A DNA stretch of 64,000 bases, from positions 4,292,001 to 4,356,000 of the forward strand of contig NZ_CP036186.1 of the NCBI RefSeq assembly GCF_015291885.1, read 5' to 3'. The notes under the pieces are model-generated. The model made no database searches. It saw nothing but the letters and a program-made list of their open reading frames with translations, and was not told where the DNA came from. Positions 6,155-16,204 of the stretch are shown piece after piece. The first letter of the stretch is position 1. Every line of letters starts with the position of its first letter. The stretch is from Stutzerimonas stutzeri (GTDB lineage Bacteria; Pseudomonadota; Gammaproteobacteria; Pseudomonadales; Pseudomonadaceae). The translations under genes were made by a program, and so were the position numbers.

Positions 6155-7477
6155 TCAGCTGCTTCGTCTGGTTGCCGACCGCGGCTCATCCGGCTTGGCG
6201 CCAGCGCGGTCGGCCCGTGCGCCGATAAACCAGCCCACCACGCCCCAGACCGCTGCGCATATGGCGCCTACCAGGGCAACCAGCCAGGCGCCGTGGCCGA
6301 GGCTGTCGAGCAGGCTCTTGGCCCACCCGCTCAGGGCATCGCCGCCGCGATAGACCACGGTGTCGATGAAGTTCTTAGCCTTGTACTTGCTCTCGGCATC
6401 CAACGGCGCGAAGAGCATCTCGCGGCCTGGGCGGACGAATGCGTATTCGCCGATGCGGCGGACGATCATCACCGCGGCCAGCACGGCAAAGGTCGGCGCC
6501 AGCGCCAGGCCGATCAAGCCCAGGCAAACCAGTGCCGGCACCGCGGCGAGCAGCACACGAACACCCAACCGCTGGGCGATCCGACCGGTGATGAACAGCT
6601 GAGATAACAGCGCCCCCGCCTGCACCACAAAATCGATCGCACCGAACACGCGCACCTGCTCGGCGCGATCAGGAAACAGTTCGGCAACCAGCCGTGCCTG
6701 CTCGAAGTAGAGAAAGGTGCTGGCGGTCGTAAGCAGCAACACAAAAACGGCAACACCCAGCAGGTAGCCCGAACCCAACACCCGCGTCAGGCCCCTGAAT
6801 GGATTGCCGGCAACCGGACGTTTTGGGCTCTCGGCATGTTCGGCACCGGGGCGCCCTGCGCCCAGCAGCTCACGCCACGCCATCAGGTAGTGCTTGATCG
6901 CCACTGCCGCTGCCAACAGCATCGCGGCCAGCAGCATCAGGCCGAACTGCCCGAGCACACCTACCAGCAACGCACTCAGTGCAGGACCTACCAACCCGCC
7001 CACGCTAGCCCCTGCAGCGATGAAAGCGAACAGTCGGCGTGCCTGAGGCGCGTCGAATACGTCGGCCATCAGGCTCCAGGCCACCGACACCACGAACAGG
7101 TTGTAGACCGAGATCCATACGTAGAACACCCGCGCCAGCCAAACGCTGTCTCCGAGGAGGAAGAACAGCCCGGCGAACACGAGCAGGTTGACGCAGAAGA
7201 AGCCATACACCCAATCGATGTAATGGATCCGCGCCACGCGAGAGTTGAGCCAGGCGAACAATGGCACGGCCACCAGCATGGCGAAGAAGGTCGCGGTGAA
7301 CAGCCACTGCAGGTTTTCGACGCCGCCCTGAATGCCCATCGACTCGCGAATCGGCCGGAGCATGAAATAGCCGGCGAATAGGCAAAAGAACAGCCCGAAC
7401 CCGCCAAGCGCCGCGCGCAGTTCGCCGGGACGGGCATTGATCAGGGCGGCGGCGCGTGTGCCTAGCGATGTGAGCAT
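6155..7477 (-). CDS. MFS / ATP:ADP-antiporter-like integral membrane transporter
   Basis: 440 residues with about 12 hydrophobic segments. The opening (LFFCLFAGYFMLRPIRESMGIQGG) and the segment VVSVAWSLMADVFDAPQARRLFAFIAAGASVGGLVGPALSALL are typical of the bacterial ADP/ATP-translocase-like group of the major facilitator superfamily. In free-living bacteria the substrate is not established, so nucleotide exchange should not be assumed. It precedes the hibernation-factor gene on the same strand and follows the aldo/keto reductase by 31 bases, so it may share that gene's transcript. Confidence 0.87.
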   Translation of the reverse strand: MLTSLGTRAAALINARPGELRAALGGFGLFFCLFAGYFMLRPIRESMGIQGGVENLQWLFTATFFAMLVAVPLFAWLNSRVARIHYIDWVYGFFCVNLLVFAGLFFLLGDSVWLARVFYVWISVYNLFVVSVAWSLMADVFDAPQARRLFAFIAAGASVGGLVGPALSALLVGVLGQFGLMLLAAMLLAAAVAIKHYLMAWRELLGAGRPGAEHAESPKRPVAGNPFRGLTRVLGSGYLLGVAVFVLLLTTASTFLYFEQARLVAELFPDRAEQVRVFGAIDFVVQAGALLSQLFITGRIAQRLGVRVLLAAVPALVCLGLIGLALAPTFAVLAAVMIVRRIGEYAFVRPGREMLFAPLDAESKYKAKNFIDTVVYRGGDALSGWAKSLLDSLGHGAWLVALVGAICAAVWGVVGWFIGARADRAGAKPDEPRSATRRSS

Positions 7478-7508
7478 GCGCCCTCCAACAGCTGACTAGA
7501 GGCCAGGC

Positions 7509-8426
7509 TTAGCGGAAGGCTTCGACGATCAGCTTTCGCTGGCGCTCATCCGGCAGCCGACCCTGCCCGGCGAGCAGGTTGTCGGCCATGTAGCGCGGAT
7601 TGGAGGTCGCCGGTATCACCGCCGTCACTGCCGGTTCGGCGAGGATGAACTTGAGCAGCAGCTGTGCCCAGGAACTGGCATCGATCTCCGCAGCCCAGGC
7701 CGGCAGCGGTTTGTCCTTGACGCGGGAGAGCAGGTTGCCGCGCGTGAATGGCCGGTTGATCAGCGTGGCGATGCCGTTGTCGGCGCAGTACGGCAGCAGC
7801 TGCTTCTCCGCGTTGCGCTCGCCGACCGAGTAATTGAGCTGAACGAAGTCGACCTGTTCCTGCTTGAGCGTCTCCAGCAGCCGGTCATGGGCCGACTCCA
7901 GATAGTGAGTCACGCCGATATAACGCACACGGCCCTCCTGCTTGAGCTCGCGCAACAGGCCGAGCTGGGTGCCGGTGTCCTGCAAGTTGTGCACCTGGAT
8001 CAGGTCGATGGTATCGGTCTGCAGCGCCTGGAAGCTGGCCTCGATCTGGGCCATACCGCGCTCACGTCCGCTGGAAGAAACCTTGCTGGCGAGGAAAACC
8101 TTGTCACGCTCGCCGATGCGCTTCACCAATTCACCCGCGACGCGTTCGGCATTGCCGTAGCTCGGCGCGGTATCGATCAACGACGCACCACCGCTCACAA
8201 GCACTCGCAGTACCTCGAGCAGAGGGTCCATCTGCGGATCATCGAAGCGCACGTCATGGGTGCGTGACGTGCCGAGCCCGATGACCGGCAACATCTCGCC
8301 CGTGGACGGGATCCTGCGGGTGCTCAGCGTCTCGGCAGCCCGCACCAGCGAGGGCAGCAGCGGCCCAAGGGCCAGCATCGCGGCGGCTATGGCAGAACGT
8401 TGCAGGAGCTGGCGGCGCGTCGACAT
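7509..8426 (-). CDS. Tat-exported aldo/keto reductase
   Basis: 305 residues. The N-terminus carries a twin-arginine signal (STRRQLLQRSAIAAAMLALGP, paraphrased at residues 2-22) ending near VRAAE, so the enzyme should fold with cofactor before export. The mature part is an aldo/keto reductase TIM barrel: LPVIGLGTSRT, the active-site region LIDTAPSYGNAE (catalytic Asp and Tyr), LASKVSSSG for the Lys, and IDLIQVHNL for the His. The family reduces carbonyls with NADPH, which is unusual in the periplasm; related Tat-exported members are known. Substrate unknown. The membrane carrier gene follows it after 31 bases. Confidence 0.9.
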   Translation of the reverse strand: MSTRRQLLQRSAIAAAMLALGPLLPSLVRAAETLSTRRIPSTGEMLPVIGLGTSRTHDVRFDDPQMDPLLEVLRVLVSGGASLIDTAPSYGNAERVAGELVKRIGERDKVFLASKVSSSGRERGMAQIEASFQALQTDTIDLIQVHNLQDTGTQLGLLRELKQEGRVRYIGVTHYLESAHDRLLETLKQEQVDFVQLNYSVGERNAEKQLLPYCADNGIATLINRPFTRGNLLSRVKDKPLPAWAAEIDASSWAQLLLKFILAEPAVTAVIPATSNPRYMADNLLAGQGRLPDERQRKLIVEAFR

Positions 8427-8519
8427 GTGCGAACTCTCCGAAAGGCTATGGCATCGACCTCTGAGTATGGTCGAGCGCCGCCATCAAATTTCCGGAACGA
8501 CGAGCGGGAGCTTTTCGCG

Positions 8520-8711
8520 ATGTTTCAAAAACATGGCAGCTCGGATGACGACGATTATCGTCGGCACAGACTGCAAGTACTGGCAATATGCCTCCTTTTG
8601 GCGTTTGCTGCGCCGCGCCCAGAAAAGCCGAGCGATGCCCGCATGTTTGGCGCTGTATGCAACCGACGAGACACTCATGCCCAGCCAATCCTGCCCGCCT
8701 CGAAGTCCTGA
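8520..8711 (+). CDS. Possible small protein (63 aa), unknown
   Basis: An ORF starting MFQKHGSSDDDD with GGGAG 9 bases before the ATG. It has a charged N-terminus followed by a short hydrophobic run (LQVLAICLLLAFAA), then a polar tail. No family recognised. It overlaps the next small ORF by 35 bases in another frame, so at most one of the two may be real. Confidence 0.25.
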   Translation: MFQKHGSSDDDDYRRHRLQVLAICLLLAFAAPRPEKPSDARMFGAVCNRRDTHAQPILPASKS

Positions 8712-8862
8712 GCCCGTAGCACCGGCCGCACCCTGCGCTAAGCGCAGCCGAGGCCTGACCTGCCTGTGCTACGCCGTCGGGCTGCTGCTGGTGTTCATTC
8801 TCAGCCTGCTCCTGCTGCCTCACGACAGGGGCCTGGGCAGGCTGTTGTGGGGCACCCTGTAG
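8677..8862 (+). CDS. Possible small membrane protein (61 aa), unknown
   Basis: A proline-rich N-terminus followed by one strong transmembrane helix (LTCLCYAVGLLLVFILSLLLLP) and a short basic tail. The ribosome binding site is weak. It stops just before the convergent chemoreceptor gene. It is the better of the two small ORFs in this 450-base gap, but no homologue is recognised. Confidence 0.38.
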   Translation: MPSQSCPPRSPEPVAPAAPCAKRSRGLTCLCYAVGLLLVFILSLLLLPHDRGLGRLLWGTL

Positions 8863-8879
8863 CCGCTACTGCCCGTTAC

Positions 8880-10514
8880 TCATGTCCGGAAGCGCCCAAC
8901 CAACTCCGCCAGATTCTTCGAGAGACCGGACAACTGCTGACTGGCGACCATGCTCTGCGACGAGCACGCCGCAGCCTCATTGGACAGATCCCGGATATCG
9001 GTGATGTTGCGGGCAATCTCTTCGGTGACGCAGCCCTGCTCCTCACACGCAGTGGCGATCTGCGCAGCCATGTCATTGATGCGCTGTACCGACACGGATG
9101 TTTCTGCCAGCACCTGATCGACGCCCGATGCCCGCTCGACACTGTCACGCGCCTTGTCGCTGCCGGTCTGCATGGCCTGCACCGCCTTGCCGACGCCACT
9201 CTGCAGGCGCTCGATGCGCGCCTGGATATCCTTGGTCGAGTCTTGGGTGCGGGCGGCCAATGCCCGCACCTCATCAGCCACCACGGCGAAGCCACGCCCC
9301 TGCTCGCCAGCACGGGCGGCTTCGATGGCGGCGTTGAGTGCCAGTAGATTGGTCTGCTCGGCGATCCCGCGGATCACTTCAAGCACCGCACCGATGCTGG
9401 AAGTTTCCTCGGCAAGCGCGCCTATGGTCTGCGAGGCGCCTTCGACTTCCTGGGCCAGCTGACGGATCGACTGGATGGTACTGCTGACCACTGCTGCGCC
9501 TTGACGCGACTGCGTCTCCGCCGCACGCGCTGCGTCTGATGCGTTCTGCGCATTGAGCGCGACCTCATGCACGGCTGCGCTCATTTCGGTAGCGGCCGTC
9601 GTGACTTGGTCGACCGCAGCGTGCTCGCGGCTGATCAGCTGATCATTGGTTTCGGCCATGGCAGCCATGCCGCGTGCAGCGGTCTCGACCTCGCCCGTAA
9701 CGCGGCCGACCTCGGCAATCAGCGGCTGCAGCTTGTCGAGGAAACGGTTGAATGCGTTACCGAGCTGCCCCAGCTCATCAGCCGAACGTACTTCCAGGCG
9801 GGCGCGCAGATCGCCGTCACCGTCCGCTATCTGCTTCAAACGTTCGAGCAGCCGACGCATCGGATGCAATACCACCATCGGCAAACCCAGTATCAACAGC
9901 ACGCATCCAATCAGGCCTATTACCAATACAGCGCCCTGCTGCCTGGCGGTGGCCGCACCTTCAGCAATGGCCTCCTTACCTTCGCTCTCAGCAGCGGCCT
10001 CCTCGAGCTCGCCCAGCTTGTCGATGGCATCACGCATGGAATCGAAGCGGGCCTCGCTGTCGCCGAAGCTCAGCGCACTCGCGGCCCGGAGGTCGACATC
10101 GACCTGTTCGATAACGCGCTGGGATACTGCCGCCCATTGCTGAAAGCCTCGATTGAACTGCTCGACCAACGCCAGTGCCTCCGCGCCGGGCTGCATCGCT
10201 GCGTACTTCTGCACCCGGTCATAGGCCTGCTGAAGATTCTCCGCGTGAGTCGCCTTGAGCGCCTGCGCATGCGCTTCGGAGTTACCGCCGAGCAGGCTTC
10301 GCTCAGCGACGAAGGCCTGATAGAGGTCACGGTCGGCATTGAGCAGCAGGCCGATAGCAGGTAGATGTCGCTCGGTGAGCACTTCGCTGGAGTCCGCGAC
10401 GCGCTCGATGCCACGCATCCCGAAAGCTCCCATCAGCACCAGCAGCAAGGCCAGCGCCACGATGGGCAGGGTTATTTTCCAGCGAAAACCTAAGTCGGTA
10501 AAAAAGCGGGGCAT
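8880..10514 (-). CDS. Methyl-accepting chemotaxis protein
   Basis: 544 residues. Membrane helix at about 12-32, a four-helix-bundle ligand domain (about 35-190), second helix (about 192-215), HAMP (215-270), and a cytoplasmic signalling domain whose hairpin tip reads [20 protein letters not shown]. It senses a periplasmic or membrane signal and controls CheA. The ligand cannot be predicted. No C-terminal CheR-docking pentapeptide is seen. AGGAG precedes the start, and a FliA-like -10 sequence lies 31 bases upstream. It is divergent from a second, soluble chemoreceptor. Confidence 0.95.
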   Translation of the reverse strand: MPRFFTDLGFRWKITLPIVALALLLVLMGAFGMRGIERVADSSEVLTERHLPAIGLLLNADRDLYQAFVAERSLLGGNSEAHAQALKATHAENLQQAYDRVQKYAAMQPGAEALALVEQFNRGFQQWAAVSQRVIEQVDVDLRAASALSFGDSEARFDSMRDAIDKLGELEEAAAESEGKEAIAEGAATARQQGAVLVIGLIGCVLLILGLPMVVLHPMRRLLERLKQIADGDGDLRARLEVRSADELGQLGNAFNRFLDKLQPLIAEVGRVTGEVETAARGMAAMAETNDQLISREHAAVDQVTTAATEMSAAVHEVALNAQNASDAARAAETQSRQGAAVVSSTIQSIRQLAQEVEGASQTIGALAEETSSIGAVLEVIRGIAEQTNLLALNAAIEAARAGEQGRGFAVVADEVRALAARTQDSTKDIQARIERLQSGVGKAVQAMQTGSDKARDSVERASGVDQVLAETSVSVQRINDMAAQIATACEEQGCVTEEIARNITDIRDLSNEAAACSSQSMVASQQLSGLSKNLAELVGRFRT

Positions 10515-10544
10515 GATGTCGCTCCTGCAGGACGCCTATCCACA

Positions 10545-10552
10545 CTATCGGC
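10545..10552 (-). promoter_or_regulatory. FliA-like (sigma-28) -10 box for the chemoreceptor
   Basis: Minus strand GCCGATAG, one base from the sigma-28 -10 consensus GCCGATAA, 31 bases before the chemoreceptor start. The matching -35 position reads TGTT instead of TAAA, so this is a weak call supported by gene function. Confidence 0.4.
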
Positions 10553-10764
10553 AGCAACGCCTGCGACAACACTCCGCTGGTCGAAAATCGCGCAATCGCT
10601 GGCATGACCTGACCACATATCAGAGGCGGCTACCGGAGCACATTCGGCTGTGCGTCACCCCTGCCCCTCGCACGCTCAGTACTTAGGGATGAATACCATG
10701 GTGGCATGGCGATCTTTCCGCCGGCGGCCGATAACGTGCAAGACGACAACGCCGCCGAACGGCC

Positions 10765-10791
10765 TACAGACCGTTCCGCCGACGCCGATAA
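10765..10791 (+). promoter_or_regulatory. FliA (sigma-28) promoter for the FIST chemoreceptor
   Basis: TACA-N15-GCCGATAA: a perfect sigma-28 -10 (10784-10791) at the canonical 15-base spacing from a TAAA-like -35. Transcription would start near 10798, about 77 bases before the chosen start codon. Two similar boxes nearby (GCCGATAA at 10727-10734 and GCCGATCA at 10815-10822, the latter with TAAA 16 bases upstream) make the region rich in such motifs. Confidence 0.6.
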
Positions 10792-10874
10792 CAATAAATA
10801 GCCTCTGGTCGACAGCCGATCAGCGCGGGAGCGGCCAAGTCCCGCTTCGTACCCTCAAAGCGCGAGTACTGCCC

Positions 10875-12896
10875 ATGATTTCGCTTTCCCGTTTCAAGCC
10901 AGGCCACACGCAATCCAGCGGCACTGCAAGCCTGCTCTGCTCGGCGCAGCAGCTCGCACAACAGCTGGCTGCCGTGCGCTTCAACCCGACCTACATCGCC
11001 GGCTTCATCTCGCCGCATGTCGATCTGGATGATGTCGCCAAGCAGGTGTCCCAGCGCTTCCCGGAAGCGACCATCAGCCTGTGCACCACGGCGGGTGAGC
11101 TGTCCAGCGAAGGCCAACGACTTTACTGCGCCACCGGGGCACAGTGGGATCGGGTGGTGCTGCAGCTGTTCGACGCGAGCGTCATCGCGGCCGCCGAGAT
11201 CGTTCGTGTGCCGCTGGAATGCGAGGATATACGCGGCGGCTCCCAGCGGCTGTCCATGACAGAACGCATCGCACGCCTCACGGCGTCGATCATGCGCGTG
11301 CAGGTGTCGATGAAGATCGACTACCGCGACACCCTGGCAAACATATTCTTCGACGGTCTTTCAGCGTCGGAGTCGTTCTTCATGGAAGCACTGTACGAAT
11401 CCGGGCGCTTTCCCTGCCTGTTCGTTGGCGGCTCGGCCGGAGGCAAGCTGGATTTCCAGAAGACCCAGCTGCATGACGGCAAGCGCAGCTACCAGAACCA
11501 TGCGCTGATCGTGTTCCTCAAGTGCGCCCGCGACGTGCGTTTCGGCGTGTTCAAGAGCCAGAACTTCGAACCCACGACGCTGAGCCTCAACGTGCTCAGT
11601 GCGTCGCTGGAAGACCGTTACATCAGCCAGGTCGTGGACGGAAAAGGCAATATCCGCACGATGGTCCAGGCCCTGTGCGATGCACTGAAGTGCGCACCGC
11701 AGGAGCTTGAGCAGCGCCTGTCGGATTATTCCTTCGCCATTCGCGTGGGTGAGGAAGTGTTCGTCCGCTCGATCTCACAGATCGACTTCGCCAACGAACG
11801 CGTGCACCTGTTCTGCGATGTGGCGCCCGGGGAAGAGCTGATCATGGTCAAGCGCACGCCGTTGGCCGAGGCCACTCGCCGCGACTATCAGCAGTTCATG
11901 CGCAACAAGCCTGGCAAGCCGCTGGTGGGCATTCTCAACGACTGCATCCTGCGCCGATTGAATAACGAACAGGCTCTGGGCGGCATGGACCCGGTATTCG
12001 ATGGCGTCCCCGTGGCGGGATATTCCACGTTCGGCGAGATCCTAGGGCTCAACCTGAACCAGACCCTGACCGCCGTGTTCTTTTTCCGCACCACCGGAAA
12101 AGAAGAATTTCACGACGAATACACCGACAACTTCATCGCTTACCACGGCGAGTTCAAAGCGTTCTTCCTGCGCCGGCAGATCAAGAAACTCACCGGCCTC
12201 AGCCAGGTGGTGGTCAAGCAGATCGAGCAGTTCAAGCGCCAGGACTACAGCAGCGCAGTAGACGTCAGCGGCCTGGACGAGCACATTCGCCCGGTGTTTC
12301 GCGGGCTGGCCGACCTGGGTCAGGTCCTGTCCCAGGCAGACGAGCAGCGGCGGTCCATTTCCGAGCAGCTGAGTCAGTGCGCCACAGAACTGCACGGTTC
12401 GATGGATGACCTGACCCTGAACATCAACCAGCAAGGCGCGGTAATCGAGCAGGCCGGCAGCTCGGTGAAGCAGATGGTCAGTCAAGCTGATGAAGTGGTC
12501 GGCAGTGCAAGGGAGCTGGCGCAATCGAGCCAGCGCATTCAATCGGTGGTGCAAACGATCCAGCAGATAGCCGGGCAAACCAACCTGCTGGCGCTCAATG
12601 CTGCAATCGAGGCGGCGCGTGCAGGCGAGATGGGCCGGGGGTTTGCGGTGGTCGCCGATGAGGTGCGCAAGCTGGCCGAGATCACCGGCAAGAATGCGGA
12701 GGAGATCGGCACCGATATCGACCGGCTGGCCAGCGAGATTCGCGCGGTGGCACAACACATCGAGACCCAGTCGGCCGGTGTCGGTTCGCTGACCGGCTTG
12801 CTGGATGCGCTGGAAAACTCGAGCAACCTCACCGCCGGTACGTCGCGCCAGACCAAAGGCGTCGCCGACATGCTGATTGGCCTCACGGCACGCTGA
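10875..12896 (+). CDS. Soluble chemoreceptor with FIST sensory domain
   Basis: 673 residues from the chosen ATG. The N-terminal two thirds are FIST_N and FIST_C (about 20-430; [27 protein letters not shown] is typical of FIST_C), a domain proposed to bind small ligands such as amino acids. The C-terminus is an MCP signalling domain with tip [20 protein letters not shown]. There are no membrane helices, so this is a cytoplasmic receptor. The reading frame is open 225 bases further upstream, but that part overlaps the FliA promoter and has unlikely composition, so the ATG at 10875 (GAG upstream) is preferred. Divergent from a membrane chemoreceptor. Confidence 0.92.
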   Translation: MISLSRFKPGHTQSSGTASLLCSAQQLAQQLAAVRFNPTYIAGFISPHVDLDDVAKQVSQRFPEATISLCTTAGELSSEGQRLYCATGAQWDRVVLQLFDASVIAAAEIVRVPLECEDIRGGSQRLSMTERIARLTASIMRVQVSMKIDYRDTLANIFFDGLSASESFFMEALYESGRFPCLFVGGSAGGKLDFQKTQLHDGKRSYQNHALIVFLKCARDVRFGVFKSQNFEPTTLSLNVLSASLEDRYISQVVDGKGNIRTMVQALCDALKCAPQELEQRLSDYSFAIRVGEEVFVRSISQIDFANERVHLFCDVAPGEELIMVKRTPLAEATRRDYQQFMRNKPGKPLVGILNDCILRRLNNEQALGGMDPVFDGVPVAGYSTFGEILGLNLNQTLTAVFFFRTTGKEEFHDEYTDNFIAYHGEFKAFFLRRQIKKLTGLSQVVVKQIEQFKRQDYSSAVDVSGLDEHIRPVFRGLADLGQVLSQADEQRRSISEQLSQCATELHGSMDDLTLNINQQGAVIEQAGSSVKQMVSQADEVVGSARELAQSSQRIQSVVQTIQQIAGQTNLLALNAAIEAARAGEMGRGFAVVADEVRKLAEITGKNAEEIGTDIDRLASEIRAVAQHIETQSAGVGSLTGLLDALENSSNLTAGTSRQTKGVADMLIGLTAR

Positions 12897-12927
12897 CACA
12901 GCCCGCGGACGACGAATAAGCCGGGCG

Positions 12928-14853
12928 CTATCTCGCCAACCGTTCGCGAACTGCAGCGTAGGGATAGGCCTCCAGCGAGGCGAACCCGGGAATCTGGCGT
13001 GCCTTGAGTTTGGTGAATACCGGCACGCTGATACCGCAGAGAAAGCGCGTCAGGCATTCGACGCTGGGCGCCCCTCCCTTTAGCTGCGTGTAGCGCTGGT
13101 TGAACTCGGCGCACCGGGCATCAAGGTCGATCTCGCCAAGCGGCGCCAGCACCGCTGGCTCAGGAAGTTGCGCGACCTGCCCGCGGCAGACCGAGCAATG
13201 CCCGCAGCGCTGCGGTGCGTTGGCATCGCCAAAGTAGGTAGCCAGCCGCTGGCTCAGGCATTCGGCGGACTCGAACAGCGCCAGCATGTTCTCGATGCGC
13301 GTGATCTCGCTGGCTTCATGCTGCTTGAAGTAGGCATGCAGCTCCTCGCTCAAGGCTTCTGCGTCGAAATTCGCATCGAGCAGCGCGTAGACATCGGTCA
13401 TCTGCTTGCTTTCCAGCTCGATCCAGCCCTTTTCCTGGAAGTACTCCAGCGCCTTGACCACCCGGCCGCGGTCGGCGCCGTGCTGCTGGTAGAGCATGTC
13501 GAAGTCCAGGGTGCACCAGGTGCGAGCCCGAGCAGAGGTATGCACGATGGCCTCGACGAACTGCCGCCGCTCGCCTTCGAACCTGGTGACCAGCACTTCG
13601 GGTTCGAGCAGGTACTTGAAACGATATTCGGCAAAGTAGGCGAAGCGTGGCGCGATGATGCCGCGCAGTTCGAGTTGCACCAGCAGCGTCTTCAGCGGCA
13701 GCTGGCGGATATTGCTCTGGTCCGAGAGCTGGTTGAGCATCAGCTCCCATTGCCCGCCAGCGCCTGCCTGACGCAATTCATCAAGCACGCAGCGGATACC
13801 GTCGTGCTCCGGCGTGTCGCCATAGACGAAGTTCTGCAGCACGCTGAGGCTGTCGCGATTGGCCAGCACCAGACAGTCGGACGGCTGCCCATCACGGCCC
13901 GCACGGCCGATTTCCTGGCTGTAGTTCTCCACCGACTTGGGTAGGTCGTAGTGCACCACATTGCGAATATCCGCCTTGTCGATGCCCATGCCGAAAGCGA
14001 TGGTGGCGACGATGCAGTTCAGCTCGCCCTCCATGAAGCGTCGCTGGATGGATTCGCGCAGCTCGTGCGCCATCCCAGCGTGATAAGCGCTGGCCGGAAA
14101 GCCCCGTTGCGCCAGGTGTTCGGCGACCTGCTCGGCAGTCTTCTGCTGGGTAACATAGACGATGGTCGGCTGGCCGCCCTTGTCCGCCAGCCATGCCACC
14201 AACCGGCGCTGCTTGTTGAAACCAGTGACCGGCTCCACCAGCAGGTTGAGATTGGGCCGGTAAAAACCGGTGGTTACCACGTCGTCCGCGGCAATCGAGA
14301 ATTTGGCCTGCATGTCGGCAATCGCCGGCGGCGTCGCCGTTGCCGTCAGCAGCAGCACCTGAGGGATGTTGAACTGGTGCTGATAGTCAGGAAGCTTCAG
14401 ATAATCCGGGCGGAAGTTGTGGCCCCATTCGGAGATGCAGTGTGCTTCGTCGACCACCAGCAACGAGATCGGCACCTGACTGATGAAGTTGCGGAAGCGC
14501 TCGTTCTTCAGCCGCTCCACCGAAATCATCAGGATCTTCAATTCACCAGACTTGGCGCGCGCCATGGTTTCGCTCGCCTGCTCGCGGCTCTGCGCCGAAT
14601 CGATGCTTGCCGCCGCGATGCCGTGCCGATGCAGGAACGCCAGCTGATCCTGCATCAATGCCAGTAGCGGCGAGACGACCAAGGTGAGATGCGGCAACAG
14701 CAGCGCCGGCAACTGATAACACAGGGACTTGCCCGACCCGGTGGGAAAGATTGCCGCCGCCGAGCGCCCGGCTACCACGGCGCGAATCGCCTGGTCTTGC
14801 CCTGGACGAAAGCGGTCGTAGCCGAAAGTCTGCTTGAGGGTCTGTTCGAGCAT
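12928..14853 (-). CDS. recQ: ATP-dependent DNA helicase RecQ
   Basis: 641 residues. Motif 0 FGYDRFRPGQDQAI, Walker A PTGSGKS, Walker B DEAH in VVDEAHCISEWGHNFRPDY, motif V ATIAFGMGIDKADIR, and motif VI QEIGRAGRDG define a RecQ 3'-5' helicase. The RQC zinc site is present: one Cys in AECLSQRL and three in RCGHCSVC. The C-terminus is not an evident HRDC domain, so it is a RecQ variant rather than a copy of E. coli RecQ. Role: unwinding recombination intermediates and stalled forks. It converges with the FIST receptor gene, with only 31 bases between. Confidence 0.94.
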   Translation of the reverse strand: MLEQTLKQTFGYDRFRPGQDQAIRAVVAGRSAAAIFPTGSGKSLCYQLPALLLPHLTLVVSPLLALMQDQLAFLHRHGIAAASIDSAQSREQASETMARAKSGELKILMISVERLKNERFRNFISQVPISLLVVDEAHCISEWGHNFRPDYLKLPDYQHQFNIPQVLLLTATATPPAIADMQAKFSIAADDVVTTGFYRPNLNLLVEPVTGFNKQRRLVAWLADKGGQPTIVYVTQQKTAEQVAEHLAQRGFPASAYHAGMAHELRESIQRRFMEGELNCIVATIAFGMGIDKADIRNVVHYDLPKSVENYSQEIGRAGRDGQPSDCLVLANRDSLSVLQNFVYGDTPEHDGIRCVLDELRQAGAGGQWELMLNQLSDQSNIRQLPLKTLLVQLELRGIIAPRFAYFAEYRFKYLLEPEVLVTRFEGERRQFVEAIVHTSARARTWCTLDFDMLYQQHGADRGRVVKALEYFQEKGWIELESKQMTDVYALLDANFDAEALSEELHAYFKQHEASEITRIENMLALFESAECLSQRLATYFGDANAPQRCGHCSVCRGQVAQLPEPAVLAPLGEIDLDARCAEFNQRYTQLKGGAPSVECLTRFLCGISVPVFTKLKARQIPGFASLEAYPYAAVRERLAR

Positions 14854-15162
14854 GCTGAGTCACTCCTTTGACTGGAGGCCGGAGGGTAGCAAAAGGAGGG
14901 AGACGGTACTGCAAAGCGGGTCGACAGGTGAGCCCGGCCGTCTAGAAGGTATACGAGCGGAGTTTGCTTCGGCAGCGCAAGGCAGCGAGCAAAACGGCCA
15001 GCCATTTCAGTCAATCGGTGGGATTGGAATTGGCAATTACCGTTAGGAAGCTATCTACCTTTACGATTGCCGGGCTCCTGAAAACAAACATAAGCGCCGC
15101 CGGATCAGGTGATCCTGCCCGCGAACAGGACGGACCCATGAACTAGAACAGGATTCACCGCC
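14854..15162. other. Intergenic region between recQ and a DUF2790 gene
   Basis: 309 bases between divergent genes. It must hold both promoters, but no clear -35/-10 pair stands out. A short palindrome, CAGGTGATCCTG-like, lies near 15105. No ORF with a ribosome binding site was seen. Confidence 0.4.
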
Positions 15163-15405
15163 ATGCGCGCACCCCTTATTGCCACTGCCCTGCTGTTTTC
15201 CGCTCTCGCTCAGGCCAACGATGTCAAAGCCACACCCTACACCTACGGCACCCAGCTGGATGTTGCTGCAGTGCTGTCGATAAAGATCAAACCGACCCCG
15301 TACTGCGAAGTGACCGACGCGGTGATGACCTATCGGGATTCGGCTGGCGCCGAGCGCAAGCTGGCTTACCGCACGCTTTCCGAAGCCTGCAAATACCAGA
15401 ACTGA
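15163..15405 (+). CDS. Small secreted DUF2790 family protein
   Basis: 80 residues. A short signal peptide (MRAPLIATALLFSALAQA) leaves a mature domain of about 60 residues with YTYGTQLDVAAVLSI and CEVTDAVMTYRDSAG, the pattern of the DUF2790 family common in Pseudomonas. Two Cys in the mature part could form a disulfide. Function unknown; members are often stress-, copper- or phosphate-responsive, but nothing here decides. AGGAT precedes the ATG. Confidence 0.85.
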   Translation: MRAPLIATALLFSALAQANDVKATPYTYGTQLDVAAVLSIKIKPTPYCEVTDAVMTYRDSAGAERKLAYRTLSEACKYQN

Positions 15406-15483
15406 ACACCAGCCGACCACAAGACCGCAGCTGGCCTGCGCGAGCAATACGCCGGGCCATCGCTGGCGCAAACCCGCAGCGCG

Positions 15484-16086
15484 TCAGAAGCGATCGCGGA
15501 CGACCACCTCATCGAACGGCAGCTTGCCGATGCGTGGCTTTGGCTCAGCGGCCCGCTTGCCCACCGCGACCATCATGGCGATGACATGGTTGTCCGGCAG
15601 GTTGATCAGCTTGCCGACCGCCTCGAAATCGAAGCCGTCCATGGGGCAGGAGTCCAAACCCTTGGCGCGCGCAGCAAGCATCAGCGTCTGCGCCACCAAA
15701 CCGCAGCTGCGCATGGTTTCGTCACGCTGAACCTGCGGCTTGTCACGGTAGTAGGCGTCGATGGCGCCGGCCATGAAGTCCTGCACCTCGCTTGGCGCTC
15801 CGTCCCATACACGGCGGACGTTCTTTTCCCAGCTATCGACCTGGGCACAGACCACCACCAGCATCGAGGCGTCTGTCATCTGCGCCTGGTTCCAACCCAC
15901 CTCACGGATCTGTGCGCGCAATGTCGAGTCGCTGACTTCGACCAGTCGCACGTGTTGCAGATTGAAGGCGGACGGCGCCAGCAAGGCCAGCTGCAGCAGC
16001 TCATCCTTTTCCTCTCGGCTCAGTGTGTAGGCCGAGTCGTAAACCTTGACGGCGCGACGGGTGCGGATGGCTTCTTCAGTATTCAT
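15484..16086 (-). CDS. Nitroreductase family oxidoreductase
   Basis: 200 residues from the ATG preceded by GAGGAA; a longer in-frame start lacks support. The FMN-binding pattern of the nitroreductase fold is present: RTRRAVKVYD at the N-terminus, LLAPSAFNLQHVRLVEV, and GLDSCPMDGFD near residue 155. The enzyme should be a cytoplasmic FMN-dependent NAD(P)H oxidoreductase. It is most like the subgroup that reduces quinones, nitro compounds or enals; the natural substrate is unknown. Stands alone, downstream of pckA's terminator on the same strand. Confidence 0.9.
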   Translation of the reverse strand: MNTEEAIRTRRAVKVYDSAYTLSREEKDELLQLALLAPSAFNLQHVRLVEVSDSTLRAQIREVGWNQAQMTDASMLVVVCAQVDSWEKNVRRVWDGAPSEVQDFMAGAIDAYYRDKPQVQRDETMRSCGLVAQTLMLAARAKGLDSCPMDGFDFEAVGKLINLPDNHVIAMMVAVGKRAAEPKPRIGKLPFDEVVVRDRF

Positions 16087-16204
16087 GGCATTTCCTCGGA
16101 AAAAACAGTGAGGCCATGCTAGAGACGGCAACCCATCGAATCCATGCCGTTTTGCTGATGAAAATCATCGGCGCTATTGATGCGAGCAGCGCCAGGCGCA
16201 CACG

